The position numbers and the translations under genes were made by a program. The notes under the pieces are model-generated. The model was given only the letters and a program-made list of their open reading frames with translations. It was not told the DNA's origin and did not search any database. This document shows, piece by piece, positions 35,071 through 42,858 of a DNA stretch of 64,000 bases (the stretch's first letter is position 1; each line of letters begins with the position of its first letter). The stretch is from an uncultured Lachnospiraceae bacterium (GTDB lineage: Bacteria > Bacillota > Clostridia > Lachnospirales > Lachnospiraceae). The stretch is from the NCBI GenBank assembly GCA_910579865.1, contig CAJTXA010000012.1, positions 62,001 through 126,000 on the forward strand, in the 5' to 3' direction.

Positions 35071-35118
35071 GAAAGCCATTCTATTAAGAATTTACATTAA
35101 TAGGATGGTTTCTTTTTG
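35071..35118 (+). terminator. Terminator of the ferredoxin gene
   Basis: GAAAGCCATTCTATTA (from 35071) pairs imperfectly with TTAATAGGATGGTTTC (to 35112), followed by five T. Confidence 0.8.
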
Positions 35119-35152
35119 TCAGAGAATGTCGCTTTTTTACGATTAGCTTTTC

Positions 35153-35180
35153 TTGTATTCCACTTTTTTCATGTTAAAAT
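35153..35180 (+). promoter_or_regulatory. Promoter of the MerR-type gene
   Basis: -35 TTGTAT (35153-35158), 16-bp spacer and an extended -10, TG-T-TAAAAT (35172-35180). Confidence 0.6.
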
Positions 35181-35254
35181 AGAGTTAAGAAGTATATTCT
35201 GCTCTTCCTCGAATGGGACAAACAGTGGAAGAATGAAAGATCAAGGAGGCACAT

Positions 35255-35953
35255 ATGTCAGAAAAACGATATATTATCTCAGATGCTTCAAAACAAGTTG
35301 AAGTAGAAGCACATGTATTACGATATTGGGAAGATGAATTAAGTCTAGAAATTCCCCGCAATGAAATGGGGCATCGATACTATACCGACAAAAATATTAA
35401 GCTCCTAAAGAATGTTAAGTACTTAAAAGAACAGGGATTCCAGCTAAAAGCAATTAAAATGATCCTTCCTGACTTACAAGATGCAGATGACAATATTTTA
35501 GATGTAGTATTAAAAAGAAAGGACGAGCTAAATAATAAAGTAATGGAAGAAGAGCATCTTTTAGAGAATTCCTCCACTGCAATCCTTTCTATGCAAGAAA
35601 CTACCTCTTCCTCCCAAAATTCGTCCGTTACTCCTGTAATACATACCACTAGCGAAGAAAAAATGCAGCAATTTCAAATTATTCTTACAGAAATTATAGC
35701 AAATGCAGTAAGACAAAACAACCAGGAGTTAGAGCAAAATATCGAAGAGCGAATCAGTAATACTATTTTGAAACAAGTAGATTATCTGATGCGTACAAAC
35801 GAAGAACGAGAAGAACTACGCTTTAAAAAGTTAGATGAAACTATCCGTGCTGTACAAAAAGAACGAATGGAACTAGCTGCAACTAGTGAATTTACAACCT
35901 ATGAAAAACCAGTCAAAAAAAAGAGAAGTCTATTTAGTAAAAGAAAAAAATAG
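35255..35953 (+). CDS. MerR-type helix-turn-helix protein with coiled-coil tail
   Basis: A 232-residue protein. Residues 5-75 form a MerR winged helix (ISDASKQVEVEAHVLRYWEDEL ... RYYTDKNIKLLKNVKYLKEQGFQLKAIK). The middle is Ser/Thr-rich (about 105-130), then comes a charged helical region (about 135-210) that could be a coiled coil, and a very basic C terminus (VKKKRSLFSKRKK). There is no recognisable effector domain. Such MerR-coiled-coil proteins include the chromosome-anchoring factor RacA; that role is only a possibility. Good AAGGAGG. Single-gene unit with its own promoter and the terminator at 36086. Confidence 0.8.
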   Translation: MSEKRYIISDASKQVEVEAHVLRYWEDELSLEIPRNEMGHRYYTDKNIKLLKNVKYLKEQGFQLKAIKMILPDLQDADDNILDVVLKRKDELNNKVMEEEHLLENSSTAILSMQETTSSSQNSSVTPVIHTTSEEKMQQFQIILTEIIANAVRQNNQELEQNIEERISNTILKQVDYLMRTNEEREELRFKKLDETIRAVQKERMELAATSEFTTYEKPVKKKRSLFSKRKK

Positions 35954-36085
35954 ACTCTTATTCTTTCTTCTACTACAACAAAAATAGAACAAACCTCTTT
36001 TTTACATATCCACTATAAACCAAATACTATATTCCTGTAGATAGGCAAAATTATTTTATTATTTTTTAATATATTTCTGTATAAC

Positions 36086-36127
36086 AAAAGGATTCTATTT
36101 CAAATCCTTATAATAGAATCCTTTTTT
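36086..36127. terminator. Bidirectional terminator between the MerR-type and helicase genes
   Basis: Perfect 14-bp arms (36086-36099 and 36112-36125) with T-run on the plus side and AAAA on the other, between convergent genes. Confidence 0.85.
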
Positions 36128-36135
36128 GCTTTCTT

Positions 36136-37731
36136 TTATTTTCGATTTGCTGGTTCAATATTAATTACTTTCCCTTTAATCTTCGCATCCTGCATAGCCT
36201 GCAAAACACTTTTTGCATGTTCTCTAGGTACTTCCACAAATGTATAACGATCGTACATATCAATTGTACCAACTAGTCTTCCTGGAATTCCAGTCTCTCC
36301 TGTAATAGCACCAAGAATATCGCCTGGACGGACATTTTGTTTCTTTCCAATATTAATAAATAAACGTACCATTCCTTCTTCCGCCCCAGTATCGCCAAAG
36401 TCAAAATATTCTCCAATCGCATCATATTCATCTGTATTTTCTGTTCCTAATGCCATTTTAAAAAGTGCTGCTGCCATATCAAGCGCTGTAAAATCTTCTT
36501 CATTTAATCGTTTCTCTAACATCTCTATCACAGAGGTTAATTCTTCTTCTTGTACCATATTTCGAATCTGATCCATAATTTTATCATATTTTGTATTTAC
36601 CACATCATTTAAAGAAGGTACTCTTTGCAATACAATCTTTGTTTTGCAATATTTCATAATATCACGCAATTTATAAGCTTCTCGGCCTACAACAAAAGAA
36701 AATGCCATTCCTGTTCGTCCTGCACGTCCTGTTCGCCCAATCCGATGCACATAATATTCATCATCTTGCGGCAAGTCATAATTAAATACTGCTTCTACAT
36801 TATCTACATCAATTCCTCTAGCTGCTACATCTGTAGCTACCAAAATCTCTGTCTTTCCATTCCGAAACCCATTCATCACTCGATCCCGTTGTGACTGTTT
36901 CAAATCTCCATGTAATCCTTCTGCAAAATATCCTCTATTTTGAAGTACTTCAACCAATTCATCTACTTTTTTCTTCGTATTACAAAAAACCAAAGAAAGT
37001 TTTGGATTATAAATATCCAATAGCCGTGATAATACTTCATCTTTATTTTTCTGCTTTACTTCATAATAATACTGTTCAATATTTGCTACTGTTAATTCCT
37101 TTTTCACTACTTTAATTAACTGTGCATCTTTTTGATACTCTCCTGCAATTTCTAAAATTGGTTTTGGCATCGTTGCAGAAAATAAAATTGTCTGACGTTC
37201 TTTTGGTACATCCTTTAAAATTGTTTCAATATCCTCACGAAATCCCATATTTAGCATTTCATCTGCTTCATCTAAAATCACAGTATGTATATGATCAAAC
37301 TTCACTGTCTTTCTTCGCATATGATCCATTACTCGACCAGGTGTTCCAATCATAATTTGTGTTCCTGCTTTTAACGAACGAATTTGTTTTACAATATCTT
37401 GTCCACCATAAATCGGAAGCACTTTTACTCCATGCAGATATTTTGCTAAATGCCGAATCTCATCTGCAACTTGAATTGCTAACTCTCTAGTTGGGCATAA
37501 TACAATTGACTGAAGTTTTTTTTCCTTTGGATTAATTTTCTGTAAAAGTGGAATAGCAAAAGCTGCCGTTTTCCCTGTTCCTGTCTGTGCCTGTCCTAAC
37601 ACATCAATTCCTGTCATCTCAATTGGAATTGCCTTTGCTTGAATTGGTGTCGCCTCTTCAAAACCCATATCAGTAATTGCACGTAAAATTGGTTCTGCAA
37701 TATTTAATTCATCAAATCTAACTGTTTCCAT
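36136..37731 (-). CDS. cshA: DEAD-box ATP-dependent RNA helicase with C-terminal RNA-binding domain
   Basis: A 531-residue RNA helicase. Motifs: Q motif (GFEEATPIQAKAIP), I AQTGTGKT, Ia PTRELAIQ, II DEAD, III SAT, and VI HRIGRTGRAG; a DbpA-type RNA-binding domain follows (about 450-525, ending INIEPANRK). The overall layout fits CshA/DeaD enzymes in ribosome assembly, mRNA decay and cold adaptation; the exact name is uncertain. The ATG at 37731 has AAAGG at the right distance; in-frame codons further upstream are leader. A terminator-like hairpin lies in that leader (37802-37837). Confidence 0.92.
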   Translation of the reverse strand: METVRFDELNIAEPILRAITDMGFEEATPIQAKAIPIEMTGIDVLGQAQTGTGKTAAFAIPLLQKINPKEKKLQSIVLCPTRELAIQVADEIRHLAKYLHGVKVLPIYGGQDIVKQIRSLKAGTQIMIGTPGRVMDHMRRKTVKFDHIHTVILDEADEMLNMGFREDIETILKDVPKERQTILFSATMPKPILEIAGEYQKDAQLIKVVKKELTVANIEQYYYEVKQKNKDEVLSRLLDIYNPKLSLVFCNTKKKVDELVEVLQNRGYFAEGLHGDLKQSQRDRVMNGFRNGKTEILVATDVAARGIDVDNVEAVFNYDLPQDDEYYVHRIGRTGRAGRTGMAFSFVVGREAYKLRDIMKYCKTKIVLQRVPSLNDVVNTKYDKIMDQIRNMVQEEELTSVIEMLEKRLNEEDFTALDMAAALFKMALGTENTDEYDAIGEYFDFGDTGAEEGMVRLFINIGKKQNVRPGDILGAITGETGIPGRLVGTIDMYDRYTFVEVPREHAKSVLQAMQDAKIKGKVINIEPANRK

Positions 37732-37801
37732 TCTTTTAGCCTTTCTTCTCTTATCGGTTCCAAACTTTTCCCGTACTGTCCTGATGTCACTCCTAAACCG
37801 C

Positions 37802-37837
37802 AAAAAAAACGCTCTTTTACCAACAAGATAAGAGCGT
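37802..37837 (-). terminator. Attenuator-like terminator in the helicase leader
   Basis: On the minus strand ACGCTCTT (37837... downward) pairs with AAGAGCGT (to 37809) around a 13-nt loop and runs into seven T. It lies between the promoter at 37895-37924 and the helicase start at 37731. The bases CTCTTATC of its 5' side are also fully complementary to GATAAGAG at 37755-37748, just upstream of the ribosome site, so an alternative fold exists. It could equally terminate the TtcA-like gene, whose stop is 106 nt upstream. Confidence 0.7.
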
Positions 37838-37894
37838 ATATTTCTATTCTTATGAAAGTAATAATCACAATTTGGACAAAACGCTACAAAAAAT

Positions 37895-37924
37895 AGTGTA
37901 TCATACCAGTTAGATAAAAGTCAA
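37895..37924 (-). promoter_or_regulatory. Promoter of the helicase gene
   Basis: Minus-strand -35 TTGACT (37924-37919), 18-bp spacer, -10 TACACT (37900-37895). The transcript would have a leader of about 150 nt containing the hairpin at 37802-37837. Confidence 0.65.
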
Positions 37925-37942
37925 CTATTTTCCTTTACCTTC

Positions 37943-38767
37943 TTAATAAGTATCTAAAAAATGGTGTATTACTCCATTTTGTTTATAAGCAATTATAGTA
38001 TTTAAATTTACATTTTCCACACTTCGAAAAATATTCATCTCTACATTTGGATTTTGTTGATGAAGTTGACGAATCAGTTCCTTTGTTTCCTTTCTTTTAG
38101 ACAATCCCTCCTTATTTTCATAAACACAAGCTTCTGTAAATCGACAAGCGCACTGGATAAAATGCAAATTATTGGCATTTGCCCATTTTATAATATCCTC
38201 TTCTCTTATCAAATACATTGGTCGAATTAATTCCATTCCTTTAAAATTTGTACTGTGTAATTTAGGCATCATGGTTTGTAATTGTCCGCCATAAGTCATT
38301 CCCATTAAAATAGTTTCTATTACATCATCAAAATGATGACCCAATGCAATTTTATTGCATCCTAATTCCTGTGCATTTTTATATAAATATCCTCGTCTCA
38401 TACGAGCACAAAGATAGCAAGGATTACTTTCGATGTTTACAACTGAATCAAAAATATTCGTTTCAAAAATATGAATTGGAATATTTAATAATTTCGCATT
38501 TTCCTCAATTCGTTTTCTGTTTTCTAGATTATACCCTGGATCCATTACTAAAAAAACTAAATCAAAAGCAAATTTTCCATGTTTTTGTAACTCTTGAAAT
38601 AACTTAGCCATTAACATGGAATCTTTTCCTCCAGAAATACAGACTGCTACTTTATCCTGCTCTTGTAAAAGATTATATTCTTGTATTCCTTTCACAAACT
38701 TTCGCCAGATCGATTTGCGATAAGTTTTAATAATACTTCGTTCAATATTTTTATATTGTTCTTCCAT
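37943..38767 (-). CDS. ttcA: TtcA-family tRNA 2-thiolation enzyme
   Basis: A 274-residue PP-loop ATPase. The P-loop SGGKDS is in CISGGKDSML; CYLCARMRRGYLY supplies the CxxC of the [4Fe-4S] site, and a further Cys pair lies in QCACRFTEAC; GHHFDDVIET is also typical. TtcA thiolates cytidine 32 of some tRNAs. Related PP-loop proteins in Firmicutes have other or unknown targets, so the substrate is tentative. ATG 38767 follows GAGG; an in-frame TTG six codons earlier is unlikely. Confidence 0.82.
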   Translation of the reverse strand: MEEQYKNIERSIIKTYRKSIWRKFVKGIQEYNLLQEQDKVAVCISGGKDSMLMAKLFQELQKHGKFAFDLVFLVMDPGYNLENRKRIEENAKLLNIPIHIFETNIFDSVVNIESNPCYLCARMRRGYLYKNAQELGCNKIALGHHFDDVIETILMGMTYGGQLQTMMPKLHSTNFKGMELIRPMYLIREEDIIKWANANNLHFIQCACRFTEACVYENKEGLSKRKETKELIRQLHQQNPNVEMNIFRSVENVNLNTIIAYKQNGVIHHFLDTY

Positions 38768-38839
38768 AGATGTCCTCACTCTCAAAATTCAGATATCTCT
38801 TCGCTAAAAATGGCTATGTGTTGCCACATAACCACTTGT

Positions 38840-38867
38840 ATCATATCATAATTCCCAAAATAGTCAA
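38840..38867 (-). promoter_or_regulatory. Promoter of the TtcA-like gene, with leader hairpin
   Basis: Minus-strand -35 TTGACT (38867-38862), 16-bp spacer, -10 TATGAT (38845-38840). A hairpin GGTTATGTG-GCAA-CACATAGCC (38833-38812) begins at the expected transcription start. The rest of the 260-bp gap up to 39046 is A/T-rich; I see only a weak TATAAT in front of the next gene. Confidence 0.6.
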
Positions 38868-39046
38868 CTTTTTTTCAAAATTTTCTTTGTCTTGAAAAGT
38901 AAATATTTCAATCAATATACAAAATAATTTTAAATTTCCTATTGCTTTTTTCGAATATCTATTATAATATAAACATATACTTAATATAGTTTTAAAAACT
39001 ACATGTCATAATATAATAATTCTAAAACATAATAAGGAGGAACACT

Positions 39047-39724
39047 ATGAACAAAGCGATAAGTAAAGGGATTAAAGATCCTGGTAGTGCAATTACTCAT
39101 TTTATAGGTATGGTAATGGCTATATTTGCTGCTACTCCACTTTTAATGAAAGCTGGAAAAGAACCAGATAAAATCCATCTTATATCACTTGCTGTTTTTA
39201 TAAGCAGTATGATCTTACTTTATGCTGCAAGCACATTGTATCATACTTTAGATATTTCTGAAAATGTAAACCAACTTTTAAAAAAATTAGATCATCTTAT
39301 GATCTTTATATTAATAGCTGGAAGTTACACTCCAATTTGCTTAATTGTCTTAAGGGGAAAAATCGGGCTTGATCTTTGTCTTCTTGTATGGGGAATTGCT
39401 TTATTTGGTATTATTCTAAAATGTTTTTGGATCACTTGTCCGAAATGGTTTTCTAGTATTTTGTATATTGCAATGGGTTGGATATGTGTTATAGCATTTA
39501 CTCAAATTATTCATGCCCTGCCTCCAAAAGCATTTGCTTTACTATTAGCTGGTGGTATCATTTATACAATTGGTGGTATTATTTATGCTTTAAAACTACC
39601 CCTTTTTAATTCTAAACATAAAAATTTTGGTTCACACGAAATTTTCCATCTTTTTGTAATGGGAGGAAGTGTGTGTCATTTTATTATGATGTATTTCTAC
39701 GTAGCATCTATGCCAATTCATTAA
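39047..39724 (+). CDS. Hemolysin III (YqfA/PAQR) family membrane protein
   Basis: A 225-residue protein with about seven membrane helices. Family marks are DPGSAITHFIGM near the start, STLYHTLDIS, the LDHLMIFILIAGSYTPICLI segment and HEIFHLFVMGGSVCHFIM near the end, which hold the metal-binding histidines of the PAQR-like fold. The cellular role in bacteria is unsettled despite the name. AAGGAGG precedes the ATG. Single gene. Confidence 0.92.
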   Translation: MNKAISKGIKDPGSAITHFIGMVMAIFAATPLLMKAGKEPDKIHLISLAVFISSMILLYAASTLYHTLDISENVNQLLKKLDHLMIFILIAGSYTPICLIVLRGKIGLDLCLLVWGIALFGIILKCFWITCPKWFSSILYIAMGWICVIAFTQIIHALPPKAFALLLAGGIIYTIGGIIYALKLPLFNSKHKNFGSHEIFHLFVMGGSVCHFIMMYFYVASMPIH

Positions 39725-39738
39725 ACCTCTTAACATTA

Positions 39739-39777
39739 AAAAATCCAGCCAGATATAATTCTACCTTATCTGGCTGG
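39739..39777 (-). terminator. Terminator of the 86-residue gene
   Basis: Perfect 11-bp arms CCAGCCAGATA/TATCTGGCTGG (39745-39755 and 39767-39777) followed on the minus strand by six T. The plus strand lacks a T-run, so it mainly serves the minus-strand gene ending at 39840, though the hairpin also closes the hemolysin III unit. Confidence 0.8.
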
Positions 39778-39839
39778 CATTACAACTCTTCCATATAAAT
39801 GTTTTCTCCAATCTAATTACTTACTTTTTATCCTAATTT

Positions 39840-40100
39840 TTAAGCTTTAAAACTCCTACTCACTGCCATTGTATAATAAGCTGCCTGTGCATCACTACCA
39901 TAAAAGCTTACTTTATTCTCCATAGATTTTGATAGAGAATCTTCATTGTGCTTACAAGCTTCCTTCATTGTTTCCGAAAAACTAATCTTTTGTTCTTCTT
40001 TTGTTCTATTAAAAGAATCCTGTTGAGACATCTGTTTATTCATTGGACCAATTCGATTTACTCGTTCAATTGTTCTAATACTAGAAATTCGATTCAACAT
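39840..40100 (-). CDS. 86-residue orphan protein behind a sigma-D-like promoter
   Basis: I do not recognise this protein. It is hydrophilic, without membrane helix or signal; a basic first third (NRISSIRTIERVNRIG), a polar middle and the ending YYTMAVSRSFKA. Evidence that it is real: a strong AAGGAGG at normal distance, its own terminator (39739-39777) and a good sigma-D-type promoter (40159-40185). That promoter ties it to motility or chemotaxis. A 5-codon leader frame lies just upstream. Confidence 0.75.
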   Translation of the reverse strand: MLNRISSIRTIERVNRIGPMNKQMSQQDSFNRTKEEQKISFSETMKEACKHNEDSLSKSMENKVSFYGSDAQAAYYTMAVSRSFKA

Positions 40101-40118
40101 ATTGTACCGCCTCCTTAC

Positions 40119-40136
40119 TTATTTGACGTTTACCAT
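40119..40136 (-). CDS. Five-codon leader frame upstream of the 86-residue gene
   Basis: ATG-GTA-AAC-GTC-AAA-TAA (MVNVK) with AGGAGG six bases before the ATG, a better ribosome site than most genes here. Its stop lies next to the AAGGAGG of the 86-residue gene, 18 nt before that ATG. Translation of it could expose or couple to the downstream start. No peptide function is implied. Confidence 0.45.
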   Translation of the reverse strand: MVNVK

Positions 40137-40158
40137 TTATTTCCTCCTGTTATTCTAT

Positions 40159-40185
40159 ATATCGGAATTTTATTTAGAAAATTTA
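40159..40185 (-). promoter_or_regulatory. Sigma-D (sigma-28)-type promoter
   Basis: Minus-strand TAAA (40185-40182), 15-bp spacer, TCCGATAT (40166-40159), against the Bacillus sigma-D consensus TAAA-N15-GCCGATAT: seven of eight positions in the -10 and all four in the -35. No sigma-A promoter is evident for the same gene. Confidence 0.65.
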
Positions 40186-40269
40186 GTACTATTGACCTAT
40201 TTTTTTTATTATTTTTATCAATTTTATTTAAAATTTTTTTACTTTTTTGATTAACACAGGAATAATATA

Positions 40270-40318
40270 AAAAATAAAAATCCGCTGAAAACAAACGTTC
40301 CTTTCTTCTCAAGCGGAT
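40270..40318 (-). terminator. Terminator of the hydrogenase-like receptor gene
   Basis: Minus-strand ATCCGCTTGA (40318-40309) pairs with TCAGCGGAT (40288-40280) with one bulge and is followed by TTTTATTTTTT. Confidence 0.8.
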
Positions 40319-40346
40319 CTTTTCCATCTTCTATTCATGTTTCCTC

Positions 40347-42320
40347 TTATTCATCTCTAATAATTTGATTTGCATTTACTAATTCTGCCAAACTTTCTTT
40401 TACTGTTCCAGCCGTTACTAAAATAAGATCGGCTGAAGCTGCAATTTCTTCTGTTGCTGCTGCTAAATTTTCAATTCTCGTATTGATATTCCCTACTGTA
40501 TCCATTAACTGAATCGTATCTTTTAAAATCACCTCTGTTGAATTTAATATTCGTTCTTGACTTTTATTGCTTTGAGTAGCAGTGTCACGTGAATTAGATG
40601 CCAAATGATTGATTTCATTTGCTACAACTGCAAAACCTCTTCCTGCTTCACCAGCCCTTGCTGCCTCAATACTAGCATTTAATGCTAAAAGATTGGTTTG
40701 AGAAGCTATCGAAACAACAGCTTCATTATTTTGTGAAAGCTCAGAAAGTAATTTATTAATTTCTGTCATCGCTTGATTTAAGTCATCACAAAAATTAGAA
40801 ATATGGTGCATATCTGCTGATATTTCAGAGCTTTCTTGTGCATTACTGCTATTTCCAACTGCCATATCATCTACAGCTTGATGCAAAGTAACAAACTGTT
40901 GATTAATTTCATTTACAGTTCGAATAATTTCTTCTTGTCTTCGTTTTTCTTCATTTTTCTCTTCTTCGATTTTTTTTGCAAGTGTAAGTGCACGTTCTCG
41001 TTCAATTTCTACTTCTCGTTTCATATAATAGATACAATTTTCTTTTTTATTATAACCATTATAAATCGCTATTGCCATTTTTGTACAAGTTTCATACCCA
41101 CAACAAGAACAATTAATATGTTGATCTTCTTGTGTTTTCTTTTCCATACTATAAAAAATCTCTCTTAATTCTTTTTCAGAAGGGATCTTATAGGTACATT
41201 TTCCAGATAAATCTTGATATGTTCTTAGATAATCCTCTAGTCTTAGCTTTGAAAATTGTCGATTTAAATTTCGCAACCGTTGTTTTGGAGTCATTCTCTT
41301 AGACCAAGCACTTCGTAAATTATTCTTTTTTGATGCCTCTCGAATCTCCAAAAGTTGATACAATGCATAATCTGTTTTTGCCAATTCAGAATTTGTTGCT
41401 GTTCCACAAAGACATCCATTTGCACAATTAAGTGCATCAATAAACAAATATGGTGTTTTTCCTTTTGCAATTTTTTCCTTATTTTCTTCTAAATATTCAT
41501 AAAGATGCTTCTCTCCCTCCACTTGCCGAATAAAAACACTCTCTCCCAAAAACCAATAAACATTTTCTTTTAATCCTCCGGGAGTAGGATAAATGGAACC
41601 CAATCCATATTCAACTTCATCTGAACAAAGACTTCCTGAAATATGATGTTTTCTTATATACTTCATCAAATATTCAAATGTAACATTGTATTGAATCATA
41701 CCTCGATTCTGTGGTTCCTCCATTTCCAGCTTTTTTGCAATACATGGACTAATAAATGCAAATTTATCTTGAATTCCCATTTCTTTTCTGGCATAAATTG
41801 CTGCACACATCATTGGACTTTGAACTGGAAACAATTTTGGAATAAGTTCTGGTACATATCGTTCAATATACCCCACTACTGCTGGACATGGTTGTGAAAT
41901 TCCTCCTCGAAATTGATTTTTCTTAATATAATTTAGATATCCCCAAGTGGTAATATCCGCCCCAAATGATACACTAATCATTCGGTTTACACCAAGTTTT
42001 TTTAATCCTCCTAATACAGATTCATATTCTTCTTTATAATTCGCCTTAAAAGATGGTGCAATCAATAATGATATTTTTTCTCCCTTTGCAAGATCTGCAA
42101 AAAACTTTTCTGTATCATCCTTATACTCTCTAGCTCCATGCTCACATACATCAAAACAAGCACCACATGCAACACATCGCTCTCCATCCACATCAATCCT
42201 ATTTTTTCCATCAATTTCGTGAGAAATACTCGCTCCTATGCAACTACAGGTACTGATGCATTTATTACATCCTATGCATTTCTCATTTGTAAATACCAAT
42301 GATTGTTTTTCCTCTTTCAT
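40347..42320 (-). CDS. Soluble chemoreceptor with [FeFe]-hydrogenase H-cluster domain
   Basis: A 657-residue cytoplasmic fusion. Two [4Fe-4S] motifs (Cys15/18/21/25 and Cys49/52/55/59); an [FeFe]-hydrogenase large-subunit domain (about 80-340) with all four H-cluster cysteines at the expected motifs, Cys145 (SQPCPAVV), Cys193 (SPCIAKK), Cys299 and Cys303 (NCANGCLCG); an extra Fe-S domain (about 400-440, CSCCGYETC); a coiled coil; and a chemoreceptor signalling domain (about 490-650) with SQTNLLALNASIEAARAG. There is no membrane helix. It probably reports H2 or redox state to CheA/CheW, like group C sensory hydrogenases. Catalytic activity is unknown. Confidence 0.9.
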   Translation of the reverse strand: MKEEKQSLVFTNEKCIGCNKCISTCSCIGASISHEIDGKNRIDVDGERCVACGACFDVCEHGAREYKDDTEKFFADLAKGEKISLLIAPSFKANYKEEYESVLGGLKKLGVNRMISVSFGADITTWGYLNYIKKNQFRGGISQPCPAVVGYIERYVPELIPKLFPVQSPMMCAAIYARKEMGIQDKFAFISPCIAKKLEMEEPQNRGMIQYNVTFEYLMKYIRKHHISGSLCSDEVEYGLGSIYPTPGGLKENVYWFLGESVFIRQVEGEKHLYEYLEENKEKIAKGKTPYLFIDALNCANGCLCGTATNSELAKTDYALYQLLEIREASKKNNLRSAWSKRMTPKQRLRNLNRQFSKLRLEDYLRTYQDLSGKCTYKIPSEKELREIFYSMEKKTQEDQHINCSCCGYETCTKMAIAIYNGYNKKENCIYYMKREVEIERERALTLAKKIEEEKNEEKRRQEEIIRTVNEINQQFVTLHQAVDDMAVGNSSNAQESSEISADMHHISNFCDDLNQAMTEINKLLSELSQNNEAVVSIASQTNLLALNASIEAARAGEAGRGFAVVANEINHLASNSRDTATQSNKSQERILNSTEVILKDTIQLMDTVGNINTRIENLAAATEEIAASADLILVTAGTVKESLAELVNANQIIRDE

Positions 42321-42385
42321 ATATAAACGCCCTCCCTGCTTTTATCCATTGTCTACTATAAACTTTCGGTTTCATTTTATAATAT

Positions 42386-42778
42386 CTATCGATTCTCCTC
42401 TTCTTCTTCATTGCCAAATGCGCCCATATATTCCCGTCCAGATATCTTCTTTTTATCCCGTTCTTCTTCTATCATACGTGATAACATCTCTTTTACCTCT
42501 ATAGGATTCTTAATCGATTTAATATCAAATTCTGGTGATGTCTTATCTGAAGAACAACAATGAATTGTACCAAGATTAAAAATTCTCTGTCCTAAACTTC
42601 TCTTCAATGTAATATCCATAATTCGATAAAGACGTATTTCCTCTTCATTCAGATTCAATATTCCACTTTGCACCAAAAGTCTATCCTCTGTTAGACGATA
42701 AACGGTAAAAGAAAGCGGCAATCCAAACAAAGTACGTTTTCTGTCTTTCCATACATATTCTAGCTCTATCTTTTCCAT
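42386..42778 (-). CDS. PH-domain protein (bacterial PH type)
   Basis: A 130-residue protein made of one bacterial pleckstrin-like domain (about 5-105: VYRLTEDRLLVQSGILNLNEEEIRLYRIMDITLKRS) plus a charged acidic tail. There is no membrane helix, unlike YdbS/YdbT relatives. Function unknown. It lies 65 nt before the hydrogenase-like receptor gene on the same strand. Confidence 0.8.
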   Translation of the reverse strand: MEKIELEYVWKDRKRTLFGLPLSFTVYRLTEDRLLVQSGILNLNEEEIRLYRIMDITLKRSLGQRIFNLGTIHCCSSDKTSPEFDIKSIKNPIEVKEMLSRMIEEERDKKKISGREYMGAFGNEEEEENR

Positions 42779-42795
42779 TTTTTCTCTCCTCCTAT

Positions 42796-42837
42796 AACAA
42801 AAACAGCTTCCAGTTCCCTTTTATAAGAACTAGAAGC
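42796..42837 (-). terminator. Terminator of the phosphoglucomutase gene
   Basis: GCTTCTAGTTC (42837-42827) pairs with GAACTGGAAGC (42816-42806), ten-nucleotide loop, then TGTTTTTGTT on the minus strand. Confidence 0.8.
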
Positions 42838-42858
42838 CATTCCTCTTGCATTAACTTT

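Noticed and set aside
40130..40327. Minus-strand frame of 65 codons between the hydrogenase-like receptor and the orphan gene
   Set aside because: It covers the receptor terminator and the sigma-D-like promoter, and has low-complexity Lys/Asn content.
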